This document shows positions 8,552 through 16,770 of a stretch of DNA of 64,000 nucleotides, piece after piece. Location: assembly GCF_030053155.1 (NCBI RefSeq), contig NZ_CP125643.1:1-64000 (forward strand). Reading direction: 5' to 3'. This stretch comes from Rhizobium sp. BT03. GTDB lineage: Bacteria > Pseudomonadota > Alphaproteobacteria > Rhizobiales > Rhizobiaceae. The notes under the pieces were generated by a model. It did no database searches, had not been told where the DNA came from, and saw only the letters and a list, made by a program, of their open reading frames with translations. Made by a program: the position numbers and the translations under genes. The stretch's first letter is position 1; every line of letters starts with the position of its first letter.

Positions 8552-9622
8552 TTATCCAGTTTTGCGTTCGCTCCAGCGTTTTTTGGTTGCTGTTGTTGGT
8601 TCGGTAGCGGCGGGTTGCGGTGCGGAGCCATTTCGGCTGCGCAGCACCACATCACGTCGCGGGTTGAGTGTCTGAGCGAATTCGGCCGGTGTCAGCCAGC
8701 CAAGGCCTGAATGCGGGCGTTGATCGTTGTAATCGCTACGCCAGTTTGAAAGCGCAGACCGGGCGTGAGCAAGCGACGAGAACAGAGTTTCATTCAATAA
8801 CTCGTCTCGCAGCCGCCCGTTGAAGCTTTCGATAAAAGCGTTCTGGATAGGCTTACCAGGCGCAATGTAATGCCAGTCAACCTTGGTCCGGTCCGCCCAT
8901 TGCAGGATCGCGTTGCTGGTGAACTCGCTGCCGTTGTCGCTGACGATCATCCTCGGCTTGCCGCGCTCCTCGATAATCCGGTCAAGCTCCCGTGCGACGC
9001 GAAGACCGGAAAGCGATGTATCGGCGACGAGCGCCAGGCACTCCCTCGTGCAATCATCGACGACGGTCAGAATCCGCAGCCTGCGCCCATCGGTGAACTG
9101 ATCCGACACGAAGTCTAGCGACCAACGGTCATTGGCCACCATCGGCACCAGCATCGGCGCTCGCGTGCCTATCGCTCGCTTGCGACCGCCGCGCTTGCGC
9201 ACCGTCAGTTTCTCCTCCCGATAGAGCCGGAAGAGCCTCTTGTGGTTCACGAGGTGACCCTCCCGCCTCAGCAGCACATGAATGCGTCGATATCCAAAGC
9301 GGCGGCGTTCATGCGCCAACGCCTTCATTCGCTCGCGAAGCTCATGATCATCGTCGCGCCTGGTCTCGTAACGAATCGTCATTCGGCAAAAACCAATGGC
9401 TTTACACGCCCGCCGTTCGCTCATCTCATGATGGCTCATCAGATGCGCGACAGCTTTCCGCTTGGCCGCGGGCGTCACCACTTCTTTCCCAAAAGGTCTT
9501 TCAAAGCGGCATTGTCGAGCATGGCATCCGCCAGAAGCCGCTTCAGCTTCGTGTTCTCGTCCTCCAGCGTCTTCAGCCGCTTGGCTTCGGATACCTCCAT
9601 GCCGCCGAATTTGGCCTTCCAT
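8552..9622 (-). CDS. IS3-family transposase OrfB (DDE integrase domain)
   Basis: The catalytic subunit. After an N-terminal HTH-21-type segment ([28 protein letters not shown]) comes the rve integrase core with D-F-V-S-D, then [10 protein letters not shown] and [10 protein letters not shown], giving the D, D and E(35) acids. It is normally made as a -1 frameshift fusion to OrfA, so the first residues of the open frame upstream of V-V-T-P-A-A-K-R-K are probably not used independently. Full length for the group. Confidence 0.88.
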   Translation of the reverse strand: MEGQIRRHGGIRSQAAEDAGGREHEAEAASGGCHARQCRFERPFGKEVVTPAAKRKAVAHLMSHHEMSERRACKAIGFCRMTIRYETRRDDDHELRERMKALAHERRRFGYRRIHVLLRREGHLVNHKRLFRLYREEKLTVRKRGGRKRAIGTRAPMLVPMVANDRWSLDFVSDQFTDGRRLRILTVVDDCTRECLALVADTSLSGLRVARELDRIIEERGKPRMIVSDNGSEFTSNAILQWADRTKVDWHYIAPGKPIQNAFIESFNGRLRDELLNETLFSSLAHARSALSNWRSDYNDQRPHSGLGWLTPAEFAQTLNPRRDVVLRSRNGSAPQPAATEPTTATKKRWSERKTG

Positions 9623-9741
9623 TTATAGATGCTGGCATCGCTGACGCCGTGCTTGCGGCAAAGCTCCGAGACCGGCGTGCCAGCCTCGTGCTCCTTCAGA
9701 ATGCCGATGATCTGTTCGTCTGTGAAACGATTGCGCTTCAT
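9475..9741 (-). CDS. IS3-family transposase OrfA
   Basis: An 88-aa DNA-binding subunit of the IS element. It has the N-terminal helix-turn-helix ([12 protein letters not shown], then [18 protein letters not shown]) and a leucine-zipper-like helix ([16 protein letters not shown]). It overlaps orfB. On the minus strand the sequence GGGAAAG (9484-9490) in the overlap fits the X-XXY-YYZ slippery heptamer for programmed -1 frameshifting, which would make the OrfAB fusion transposase. Confidence 0.88.
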   Translation of the reverse strand: MKRNRFTDEQIIGILKEHEAGTPVSELCRKHGVSDASIYKWKAKFGGMEVSEAKRLKTLEDENTKLKRLLADAMLDNAALKDLLGKKW

Positions 9742-9805
9742 TCCCTGGTCCTCTCAATGGGCCAGAGCTTACTTCAAAATGGATTATGTCAACGGGGCAA
9801 GGTCA

Positions 9806-10700
9806 GCCGCTGAAAGTCTGGCTCCGACGGATCATAACGCAGCGGCGGAAGGCGCCTGACTGCAGGAGTTGACGACCCCGCAGGAAGCGTTTCGGAGCAA
9901 GGCTATCGAAGCTGCGGGATACAGCGCCGTCGAGCAAAGCCAAAAGTATTGGGACGCCGGAGCGTTTCTTGCAAGGGGCGGAGCCGCATCGCATGAGGAA
10001 GGGGCTGGCGAGCGAACCCAACGAGCTCCAAAGTCGCGATACGCGACGGCGTCGGCTGACTTTACCTGCAGAACAGAATTCAGAGGCCCACAGACCGTGG
10101 GGCACCGCGTGCGGACGCCGGTCCCGACCGGTCCGTTCAATCGACTTCTAGAAGCTGCCATCCCGTTTTTGGGACCGGCCAGCATCGTCGATCTTCTCGT
10201 GCTCACTGCGCTGAATAGGAAGCGCGGTCGGTATTAAGCCATTCTCCCGTAACGCCAAAGGCGAGCGGCGGAGCGCCGATCAATCGCCCGAGTCGGGTCT
10301 CCAGTGTTTGAAACGATGCTCAGGGAAGCGGTCGACGTGAACCTCGCTTAAATCCTGCGGAGTATTCCATTGCCGACATGCCAGTCGATCAGATCCCGAA
10401 ACAGGCTTAGCGAGTGCCACGTGCATCGTCGTCCCGATGTGGACTGTAGACTAGCTTCCTGCATAGGGCGATGCGATCCTGAGTTGCGTTCATGTGTCCT
10501 CTCCTTCGCGACGGAGAGACCCTAAGCTATGCCGACTAGGCGGCTGCTATGGTGCCGGAAACGTTGGCAAAGTCGGTTAATCGGCATAGTTTGCTGGTCA
10601 GTATAAACGTGCTTTTGCCGCGCGCGGCAAAATGCAGTTTGAAGCAGCGTCGCGATCGTCGCCCAAGTCCTGCCGCCGCCTTCCGAGCCGGGTTCATAAT
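9806..10700. other. Region without a supported gene
   Basis: Between the IS3-family element and the recombinase remnants I see no convincing gene. A 122-codon plus-strand frame (9869-10237) exists, but its amino-acid pattern is poor and it has no recognisable domain. The segment 10240-10520 has stops in all frames. Confidence 0.4.
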
Positions 10701-10703
10701 GCC

Positions 10704-10945
10704 GGATTTCCGACGTTTGAAGCAAGGGTCACCTATCCCTTCCATCCACTGGTTGACCAAACCGTCTTGGTAACCGGCAGCCATGAGCACGAAGGCGTTC
10801 ACTATCTGCTCATTCTGGCACACGGTGGTTCATTTCAAATTCCGGCATGGATGTTTGATCCTGCGGCAAGTTCGATCGAGATCGTAGCTGCGCCGCGCCT
10901 TTCGGCAACCAAACTCGTTGAACTGCGCGCCAAGCTTTGTTGCCT
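10704..10945 (+). pseudogene. DUF5372-like remnant
   Basis: The reading frame contains F-E-A-R-V-T-Y-P-F-H-P-L-V-D-Q-T-V-L-V-T-G, which matches the conserved start of DUF5372 proteins (R-V-T-h-P-F-H-P-L), small proteins usually found beside serine recombinases in mobile elements. After L-V-E-L-R-A-K-L the frame loses coding character. No clear start codon with a ribosome-binding site is present, and it sits directly before the recombinase fragments, as expected if both came from one element. Confidence 0.5.
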
Positions 10946-10977
10946 GACTATTCCGTTGCGGTCGCTGCGGTCGCCGA

Positions 10978-12032
10978 TTGCACATTCAATACTCCGGGAA
11001 AGGCGGCAATACGCAGCGATATGTTTGTCGCGGCACGTTCGGCGCCATGGCGGTCGGCAACTGTATCGGGTTCGGCGGCATGCGGGTCGATCGGGCCGTG
11101 GCGCAGGAGGTGCTCGAGCGATTGCAACCTCTGGGAATCGAGGCGGCCTTGCGGGCAATGGAGGCGCACACGCAGCGTCATAGCGACAATCAACAGCAAC
11201 TCGAGAACTTAATCAAGCAAGCACAATACGAGGCTGCCAGGGCGCGCCGCCAGTATGATGCTGTCGATCCGGGCAATCGGTTGGTCGCCGGCGAACTGGA
11301 GCGGCGCTGGAATGAGAAGCTGATCCTATTGCGTGATCTCGAGGTCCAGTTCGAGATGCTCTCGACCGACCGTAACACGCCTGCTTTATCGGCCGACGAC
11401 CGTACAAGATTGATGATGCTCGGTAGCGATCTATAGTAAGGCATGGCACAGGTCCCGACGCGTCTATCGAGACACGCCAAAAGATCATTCGGCTGCTGAT
11501 CAAAGAAATCATTGTCGATACCGTTGACGACACATTGGCGCTCGTCATTCATTGGCAGGGTGGCGATCACACCCGGATGACGGTGAAGAAAAACAAGATC
11601 GGCCAGACCCGCTGGGCAGTTAAGGCTGATGTTGTCGATCTCGTTCGCAACTTGGCGAGCCAGTTGCCCGATTTGTCGATCGCAGCGATCTTGAATCGAT
11701 CCGGCAAGCGGACAGGGCATGGCGCCAGCTGGACGCGAAGCCACGTCTGCAGTCTTCGCAACATCCACGGCATCTCCGTCTATCGAGAAGGTGAACGGGC
11801 CGAACGCGGTGAGAGAACCCTCGACGAGGCCGCCGACATTCTAAAGGTGAGTCGAGCTACCGCCTACCGGATGGTCAGCAGCGGTGTCCTTCCCGCTCGC
11901 CAGTTATGCACCGGAGCGCCGTGGATCATCCAGCTTTCCGACCTTCAACACGAAACCGTGCGCCGCGAAGCCGATGCCAGGCGATCCCGGCGTCCGATAT
12001 CTCAGGATCCGGTTCAAAATCCTCTTTTATAG
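10978..12032 (+). pseudogene. Large serine recombinase, C-terminal remnant (frameshifted)
   Basis: The N-terminal catalytic serine domain is missing. The first segment (to 11436) starts in the zinc-ribbon region (Q-R-Y-V-C-R-G) and continues through the coiled-coil part (L-E-N-L-I-K-Q-A-Q-Y-E-A-A-R-A-R-R-Q-Y-D, then R-L-V-A-G-E-L-E-R-R-W). The frame stops after M-L-G-S-D-L, but homology resumes in another frame just downstream with I-R-L-L-I-K-E-I-I-V-D-T-V, H-W-Q-G-G-D-H-T, and a final helix-turn-helix (T-L-D-E-A-A-D-I-L-K-V-S-R-A-T-A-Y-R-M-V). It is a broken integrase of a mobile element and cannot be active. Confidence 0.7.
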
Positions 12033-12665
12033 ACATCATCAGATGAGGAGTATGTCGCGCCCTCGTCACCTTCAGCAAACAGGCTATTTTTTCTTAACGC
12101 CTGGGGCTTGATTGCCCGCTCAACATGTGGAGTCCACTTCGACGCGGCCGTCTTTCAGGAAGCGCTCGAAGATATCGCGGCGCGATATGGAATAGCGGAG
12201 AGCTCCGCGAGTTTTGATTTTCCGGGTAACGCCCCTTAGCCACGAACAGGCACATGATCCTTGGCGCGATTTGAAGTCCACGTGAATTCCCTTGTCCCCA
12301 GCGCAACCGTCGACATTTCTCGCAAATGTCGGGCATCCGCCACTTTTGTCAGGTTTGTCGTGATTGGAACGTTTTGTTCGCCGGTCTCTCCGTCAAATAC
12401 ACATCAACCTGCCCTCAACCCGCCCATTGATAAAAGAAAATGATCTTCTTGGCGCGTCGGAGCAGTTGGCATGGTGTTTGCTGATCCCTGGTTACAAGCG
12501 GCAGAAAGCAGTCTGCATTATGCCGGTTCATGAAACGAACGGAACGGAGGCCACCTGACCGTTCGTCATCGGATCCGCGTTCTACCAAGCGGCCATGCAT
12601 CCGCCGGCGGAAGGGTCAATCCCGATGTCACAGCTTGCAACCAACTCAAAGAGAAGGAAAATGCA
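12033..12665. other. Intergenic region upstream of the phasin gene
   Basis: No gene is supported here. Several 60-80-codon frames exist on both strands, but none has a convincing ribosome-binding site or recognisable sequence. A run of AGAGAAGGAAAATGCA just before 12666 provides the phasin ribosome-binding site. Confidence 0.4.
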
Positions 12666-13121
12666 ATGACCAAGATTTCCGAAAGATCCTTTGAAACGAT
12701 CGAAAACCCGGGGTCATCGTCGCTCAAGGTGCCAGATCAGTTCGGCGCATCTGTTGAAAAGGGGAACAAGAAGGTGACAGAGGCTTTTTTGAAACTTGCG
12801 TCCGGCGCTGAAGCGACACAGAAAATGCTGCCTCCGATCCTCGAAACGACAAGTCTATTCGGCAACGAATTGTGGTGGAAGACGATCGCTGCACTGCAGG
12901 CCGACGCCGAGGCCAGCTTCTCACATTTGCAAGCTTTGCTGGGCGCCAATTCGCCGTCGCAGATCCTCGAACAGCAGTCGACCTTTTTCCGCAAGCGGGT
13001 TGAGACAAGTTTGCAGCACGCCAAGGAAGTCCGGGTGCTCTCAAGCAGGGCGGTGGAGGAAATCTCAAAGCCGGTCAAGGATGCTTTTGACAAGGTGCTG
13101 ACGGACCTCAAGGCGACGTAA
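12666..13121 (+). CDS. Phasin family protein
   Basis: A 151-aa phasin-like protein. Phasins coat polyhydroxyalkanoate granules, a carbon store that rhizobia build up around symbiosis. The sequence is almost entirely amphipathic helix with the family pattern: A-F-L-K-L-A-S-G-A-E-A-T-Q-K near the start, L-W-W-K-T-I-A-A-L-Q-A-D-A-E-A-S-F in the middle, and Q-S-T-F-F-R-K-R-V-E-T-S-L-Q-H-A-K-E-V near the end. An AGAGAAGGA Shine-Dalgarno sequence precedes the ATG. Length and composition are normal. It appears monocistronic. Confidence 0.85.
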   Translation: MTKISERSFETIENPGSSSLKVPDQFGASVEKGNKKVTEAFLKLASGAEATQKMLPPILETTSLFGNELWWKTIAALQADAEASFSHLQALLGANSPSQILEQQSTFFRKRVETSLQHAKEVRVLSSRAVEEISKPVKDAFDKVLTDLKAT

Positions 13122-13384
13122 AAGAGGACTCGCACTTAAATCGCCTGGACTGATCGGGGGCGGCCTACCTTATTCATGGACGGAAAAGATGGTGACGGGG
13201 ACCATCAGGTCGGGAGAGAGCTGGAAAGTGTGTCCTGCGATCTCGATAGCTCCAGCTGACAAGCTCCTGAAAACGGATCGCGGGCGGCCGGCGTGACATA
13301 TTGGACGGTTTGAACTGGCGAAGAACCCACCATCTTGGTATCTAACCGCGTAGGCGGCAGGGGGCAGGGGGCAGGGAAGTGGTA

Positions 13385-13684
13385 ATGGATTCACGCAGGG
13401 ACATAGCCGAGCGGGTCATCGCGCGTTGGAAGGCGCGAGGAATCCGGATCGATGAAGACCCGGGTTTCATGGAACTGGTCGCTCTTTGGACGGCAGGGTC
13501 GATTGCGTCCGGTGAAATGCGCCGCCGGTATTCGGCGCTCCAGCGCGAGCGGTCGCTGTCCAGGTCAAATCCACTTGATGTGTATCCCTGCGACGAAGGG
13601 GCGGAGGTCGATCATCGATCGATTGCGATTCCAGACGACGAACCAGATGAACGGGGAGGTCTCGGACTGCCGGCGCAAGGGTGA
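13385..13684 (+). CDS. Hypothetical small protein
   Basis: A 99-aa protein starting with an ATG six bases inside a slightly longer frame that begins with GTG. The first half (R-D-I-A-E-R-V-I-A-R-W-K-A-R-G-I-R-I-D-E-D-P, then L-V-A-L-W-T-A-G-S-I-A-S-G-E-M-R-R-R-Y) has the helix-rich, charged look of small rhizobial plasmid proteins. The second half is acidic and probably disordered. Another frame on the opposite strand (13467-13883) overlaps it; this one has the better sequence pattern. Function unknown. Confidence 0.5.
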   Translation: MDSRRDIAERVIARWKARGIRIDEDPGFMELVALWTAGSIASGEMRRRYSALQRERSLSRSNPLDVYPCDEGAEVDHRSIAIPDDEPDERGGLGLPAQG

Positions 13685-14025
13685 CTCTTACAAAGGGCTC
13701 ATCACGCACCATTTCCTGGCGAGCGCAAACTTCACGAAACAGCGGGTCGACAAGCGCTGCGTCGCGTTGTGCATATTCTCGGGAAGAGTCCGAAAAATCC
13801 TTGCCACGAGCCGCAATGGCTGGCGGCTCAGCAAGGTAGAAGGTGAGGAGCGGCCGGCGGTACTGAGTCGACATCTTTATCAACTGTGGGCGTGTCGGCT
13901 CAGGGCATCTTCAAGCATGGCAAGGCGGTCGCTGCCCGCTATACAGGGTGCATCGCTAATGCCGAGCTTGTCGGCACATCTTCAACGCTGAGTCCCTCAG
14001 TCTCGTGCGCCCAGCGTCCGACAAG

Positions 14026-14289
14026 TTATTGTCTTCCATGGGAGTCCGGCTTGCGCAAATTGCCCCCGATGAAGGTTGGTCCGCCCGGGTCTTCCGCATG
14101 GAAAACGCGCGTTGCCTCAAAAACGCCGGTGCGCCATGCATAGGTCGTATCGTCGATCATCTGCGGCAAGACCTCCTGGTTTGTCGGACGGCCATACCAT
14201 TTGGTGACGATGCGGGCGACTTTGGCGACGAGCGCGGTACTCATGCGAAGGTTCGAGTGTGCATCGAACATCTCCGGCGCCAATAGCAT
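14026..14289 (-). CDS. Hypothetical small protein (87 aa)
   Basis: The protein has a plausible coding pattern (M-F-D-A-H-S-N-L-R-M-S-T-A-L-V-A-K-V-A-R-I-V-T-K-W-Y-G-R-P). It follows another small gene on the same strand with a 23-bp gap and could be co-transcribed with it. I do not recognise it, and an overlapping plus-strand frame of similar size cannot be fully excluded. Confidence 0.35.
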   Translation of the reverse strand: MLLAPEMFDAHSNLRMSTALVAKVARIVTKWYGRPTNQEVLPQMIDDTTYAWRTGVFEATRVFHAEDPGGPTFIGGNLRKPDSHGRQ

Positions 14290-14312
14290 CGAGACCTCGT
14301 TTGGGCGAAAGG

Positions 14313-14618
14313 TTATTCCTTTGCGGCAAAGCCTAGCTCAACGCGGCTGACATCTAAGATCGCCCGAAGGACGTCGATGCCGAATTTGAGGCTTTCCACC
14401 TCGACATCCAGCGAGATGCCCTCGGTGACTGTGCCTTTTGCGTTAGCGATTACCACCTCCTCCAGGTCTTCGAACCACTGAGGACTGTTCCCTTTGTGAA
14501 GCTTCGATAGTTCCGCAATCGCGACACTAAATGCCGATTGGACCGCGATTAGAGCGGCGCCGAGCTTTCGTTCGTCTACACCCGAGATGCAAACAATGGG
14601 GCTGTTTTTCTCATCCAT
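14313..14618 (-). CDS. Hypothetical small protein (101 aa)
   Basis: The sequence looks genuinely coding: E-R-K-L-G-A-A-L-I-A-V-Q-S-A-F-S-V-A-I-A-E-L-S-K-L-H-K-G-N, then W-F-E-D-L-E-E-V-V-I-A-N-A-K-G-T-V-T-E-G. The family is not recognised. No signal peptide or membrane segment. A degenerate second copy of its 3' half can be seen about 560 bp away, so the gene was once duplicated. Confidence 0.55.
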   Translation of the reverse strand: MDEKNSPIVCISGVDERKLGAALIAVQSAFSVAIAELSKLHKGNSPQWFEDLEEVVIANAKGTVTEGISLDVEVESLKFGIDVLRAILDVSRVELGFAAKE

Positions 14619-14904
14619 GGGCTGTTCCTCTGCTGGCTCGCCACGAAAACTCTATTTCAACTAATAGGCGACAGAGTCGTCGATCGCCGACGAATGCAAA
14701 TAGGCCCGTAGGCTGGAGTCTCGGGTAGTTAGATCAACGAATACGCGATGCTGGGGGTGGACCATGTGGAAATGGTGGATGCGCTTGAGGCCTGTTGAAA
14801 TCTGGGTCCAGCTTCCGAACGTTCCAACCGGCGGCAATGCCTCTAGGCCGTAAGCGTCGCACCTCCTGGTACGCGATAGCGGGTAATCCTTTGTACGAAC
14901 TGGC

Positions 14905-14985
14905 TCGCATGCAAGGTCGCCCGAAGGACACAAGTGCCGAGCCTGGGCTTTCCGGCCATAGTCTTCAGTGAGACGTCTGTTGCTT
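14905..14985 (-). pseudogene. Degenerate copy of the neighbouring 101-aa gene
   Basis: The plus-strand text GGTCGCCCGAAGGACACAAG and the bases after it align with the segment starting near 14358 (GATCGCCCGAAGGACGTCGA), followed in both by GTGCCGAG/ATGCCGAA and GGCTTTCC. The stretch therefore matches the 3' half of the 14313-14618 gene at roughly 70 percent, with indels. The rest of 14619-15144 contains no supported gene. Confidence 0.45.
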
Positions 14986-15144
14986 CCACAACTCAACACA
15001 TTCCGGCGAGCGGCATAAACCTGCAAACTCATTGTTTTTGATCCGCACGCGTCATACCTGGCCTGCACCCCACCGCCATGGCTTCGGCAAAAGGCCTTTT
15101 ACTCAAAACGCAGGGACCTAGTTTGGCCCGTTTGTCAGGCAGCA

Positions 15145-16116
15145 TCACAAAAAGATCTGCGGAAGGCTCGTCCCGCTTTGCGCGCTGAGGTGCGCCCGCA
15201 GTCGATCTGGCAGCGGATTGTTATTCAGGTACACTTTGCAATGAGGCGGAAGCTGCGACAGAATGTACGGCAGTGCAGTTCGCCCGTCGCCAAGTCCTCT
15301 CAGGTTGTTTCCACGAACGCTAAGCTCCTCCAGCCCCCTCGGCAGGTTAGGGGGCAGGTGGGTCAGTTCATTACTGTCGGTGCTGAGCCACTTTAGGGTG
15401 GCCGGGAGGTCCTCGGGTAGGCTAGTCAGTTCATTGTGAGGGACTTCGAGCCTCGTGAGCTTTGCAGGAAGGCGCTCGGGCAGGCGAATTATATTATTGA
15501 GTTCGGCGCGGAGATCCGTCAATTCGAGGGGGAGATTCTCCGGCAGGTGCGCGATTTCGTTGCGGGTGACATGAAGCTCCCTGAGCTCAGGCGGCAGGTT
15601 ATCGGGCAAACTGGTCAGCCGGTTGTGGTTGACGTAGAGATACTTTAGTCGGGAAGGAAGCTCGTTCGGCAATCTGGTCAGCCGGTTGCCGTCGACGTAG
15701 AGCGTCTCGAGCATGTCCGGAAGAACCTCAGGCAGCGTGGTCAGCTGGTTGTCGCAGGCAGAGAGCTTTCGCAGACCGGGCGGGAGGTTGTTGGGCAGCC
15801 TGCCCAACCGGTTGTCATTGGCGTTGAGCCGCTGGAGGCCGGCCGGTAAGGTGGGGGGCAGTGCCGTTAGGGACAGCGATGCTAAGTTCAGGGGGGCACG
15901 AAAATTGCGGGTTTCCGTCCAGGCCTCGATCCGTGCCATTGCCTCGTGCCGGTCCTCGTCCTGCTCCTGCTGCCCGTCTTCCGCCCAGGCCAGTAAAATT
16001 TCTTTCAGTGCCGCTTCGCCGGACGAGGAGCCAGTCAAGCCTTCAACCCAGTTAAAGGTGTCTTCACCGCCGTGTTCGGAACTATTGCCAACACCCTCCT
16101 GCCTTCTGCCGTACAT
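15145..16116 (-). CDS. Leucine-rich-repeat type III effector, NopM/IpaH-like, without NEL domain
   Basis: A 323-aa protein with an effector-type N-terminus (about 90 residues, including F-N-W-V-E-G-L-T-G) and then nine 21-residue leucine-rich repeats of the bacterial IpaH/NopM type (L-P-x-x-L-P-x-x-L-x-x-L-x-x-x-x-N-x-L-T-x, about residues 95-290), closed by an LRR cap. In NopM and IpaH proteins the LRR leads into a ~300-aa NEL ubiquitin-ligase domain with a catalytic cysteine; here the frame stops right after the LRR cap (..L-P-Q-I-F-L). In another frame just downstream R-P-F-A-E-A-M-A-V resembles the linker before NEL, suggesting a truncation. It may still bind host targets but should lack ligase activity. 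Secretion by a T3SS is inferred. Confidence 0.8.
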   Translation of the reverse strand: MYGRRQEGVGNSSEHGGEDTFNWVEGLTGSSSGEAALKEILLAWAEDGQQEQDEDRHEAMARIEAWTETRNFRAPLNLASLSLTALPPTLPAGLQRLNANDNRLGRLPNNLPPGLRKLSACDNQLTTLPEVLPDMLETLYVDGNRLTRLPNELPSRLKYLYVNHNRLTSLPDNLPPELRELHVTRNEIAHLPENLPLELTDLRAELNNIIRLPERLPAKLTRLEVPHNELTSLPEDLPATLKWLSTDSNELTHLPPNLPRGLEELSVRGNNLRGLGDGRTALPYILSQLPPHCKVYLNNNPLPDRLRAHLSAQSGTSLPQIFL

Positions 16117-16770
16117 TGCGTCGTTCCTTAGGTCATTGCGTCACTGCTGATGTTACTTCCGTCGCGACCTTTCCTTCCAATACCAAATTCGTATCCCGTT
16201 ATGCTTCGGGGGCATGGCCAGCGTCCTCCCTCGAGCTGGACAGCGCATGATTTTTATCGCGACGTTGAACAATCCCAAACGCAAATAGAAGCGAGACACC
16301 TTCGAGCATGGTGAAAGGCTTCGACTGCTGCTCGAGGCGGCCACGCTCCGCCAGAAGCGCTTCGAGGCGAGAGCCCGCCCTGCAAAGCAGCGCTGTAACG
16401 CCCAGATCGAGAACGCTGATTTTTGCGCCGCCCGCGCCCTGATCGCAATTTCGTGACGCCGAGTGATAAAGGTATTTCATCCACCAGTTCCAGCTTGGTG
16501 GAGACCTAAACCAGACGCATTTGGAGCCGCTTGCGGCCGATTTCGCGTGGCAACTCCATCTAACTGAGGCGCAAGTTCCCGGAACAAACGCTCACGCGCG
16601 ATAACCTTTCCTCATTTTCGGGCAATCTCGCAGTGTCACGTTGATTTGGTAGGTCAGCTTACGACGCCGAAGCCGTTACGCTTTTTCTCTACGCCTGCAG
16701 GGCCCTGCCGACTTAAAGGCAACGACTTCCGGACAGCCGAGGCCCAGAACCAGTTCACCTTGACATCGTG
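16117..16770. other. Intergenic region between the LRR effector and vgrG
   Basis: I see no gene I can support. A minus-strand frame at 16199-16480 (93 codons, with a helical stretch A-G-S-R-L-E-A-L-L-A-E-R-G-R-L-E) is the best candidate but has no recognisable family. There is no PAAR, adaptor or toxin gene after vgrG, where T6SS cargo genes are often found. Confidence 0.4.

Larger units (their letters stand above)
8534..9805 (-). mobile_element. Complete IS3-family element (IS407-like group)
   Basis: The ends are imperfect inverted repeats: left TGACCTTGCCCC..ATCCAGTTTTG, right (reverse complement) TGACCTTGCCCC..ATCCATTTTG. The element is flanked by GCCG on both sides (8530-8533 and 9806-9809), a 4-bp target duplication typical of the IS407 group. 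Inside are overlapping orfA and orfB on the minus strand. All parts look intact. A decayed copy of a related element lies at 26.9-27.3 kb. Confidence 0.85.

Noticed and set aside
13467..13883. 138-codon minus-strand frame overlapping the 99-aa hypothetical gene
   Set aside because: Part of it looks plausible (Y-R-R-P-L-L-T-F-Y-L), but there is no good ribosome-binding site and it conflicts with the better plus-strand frame.
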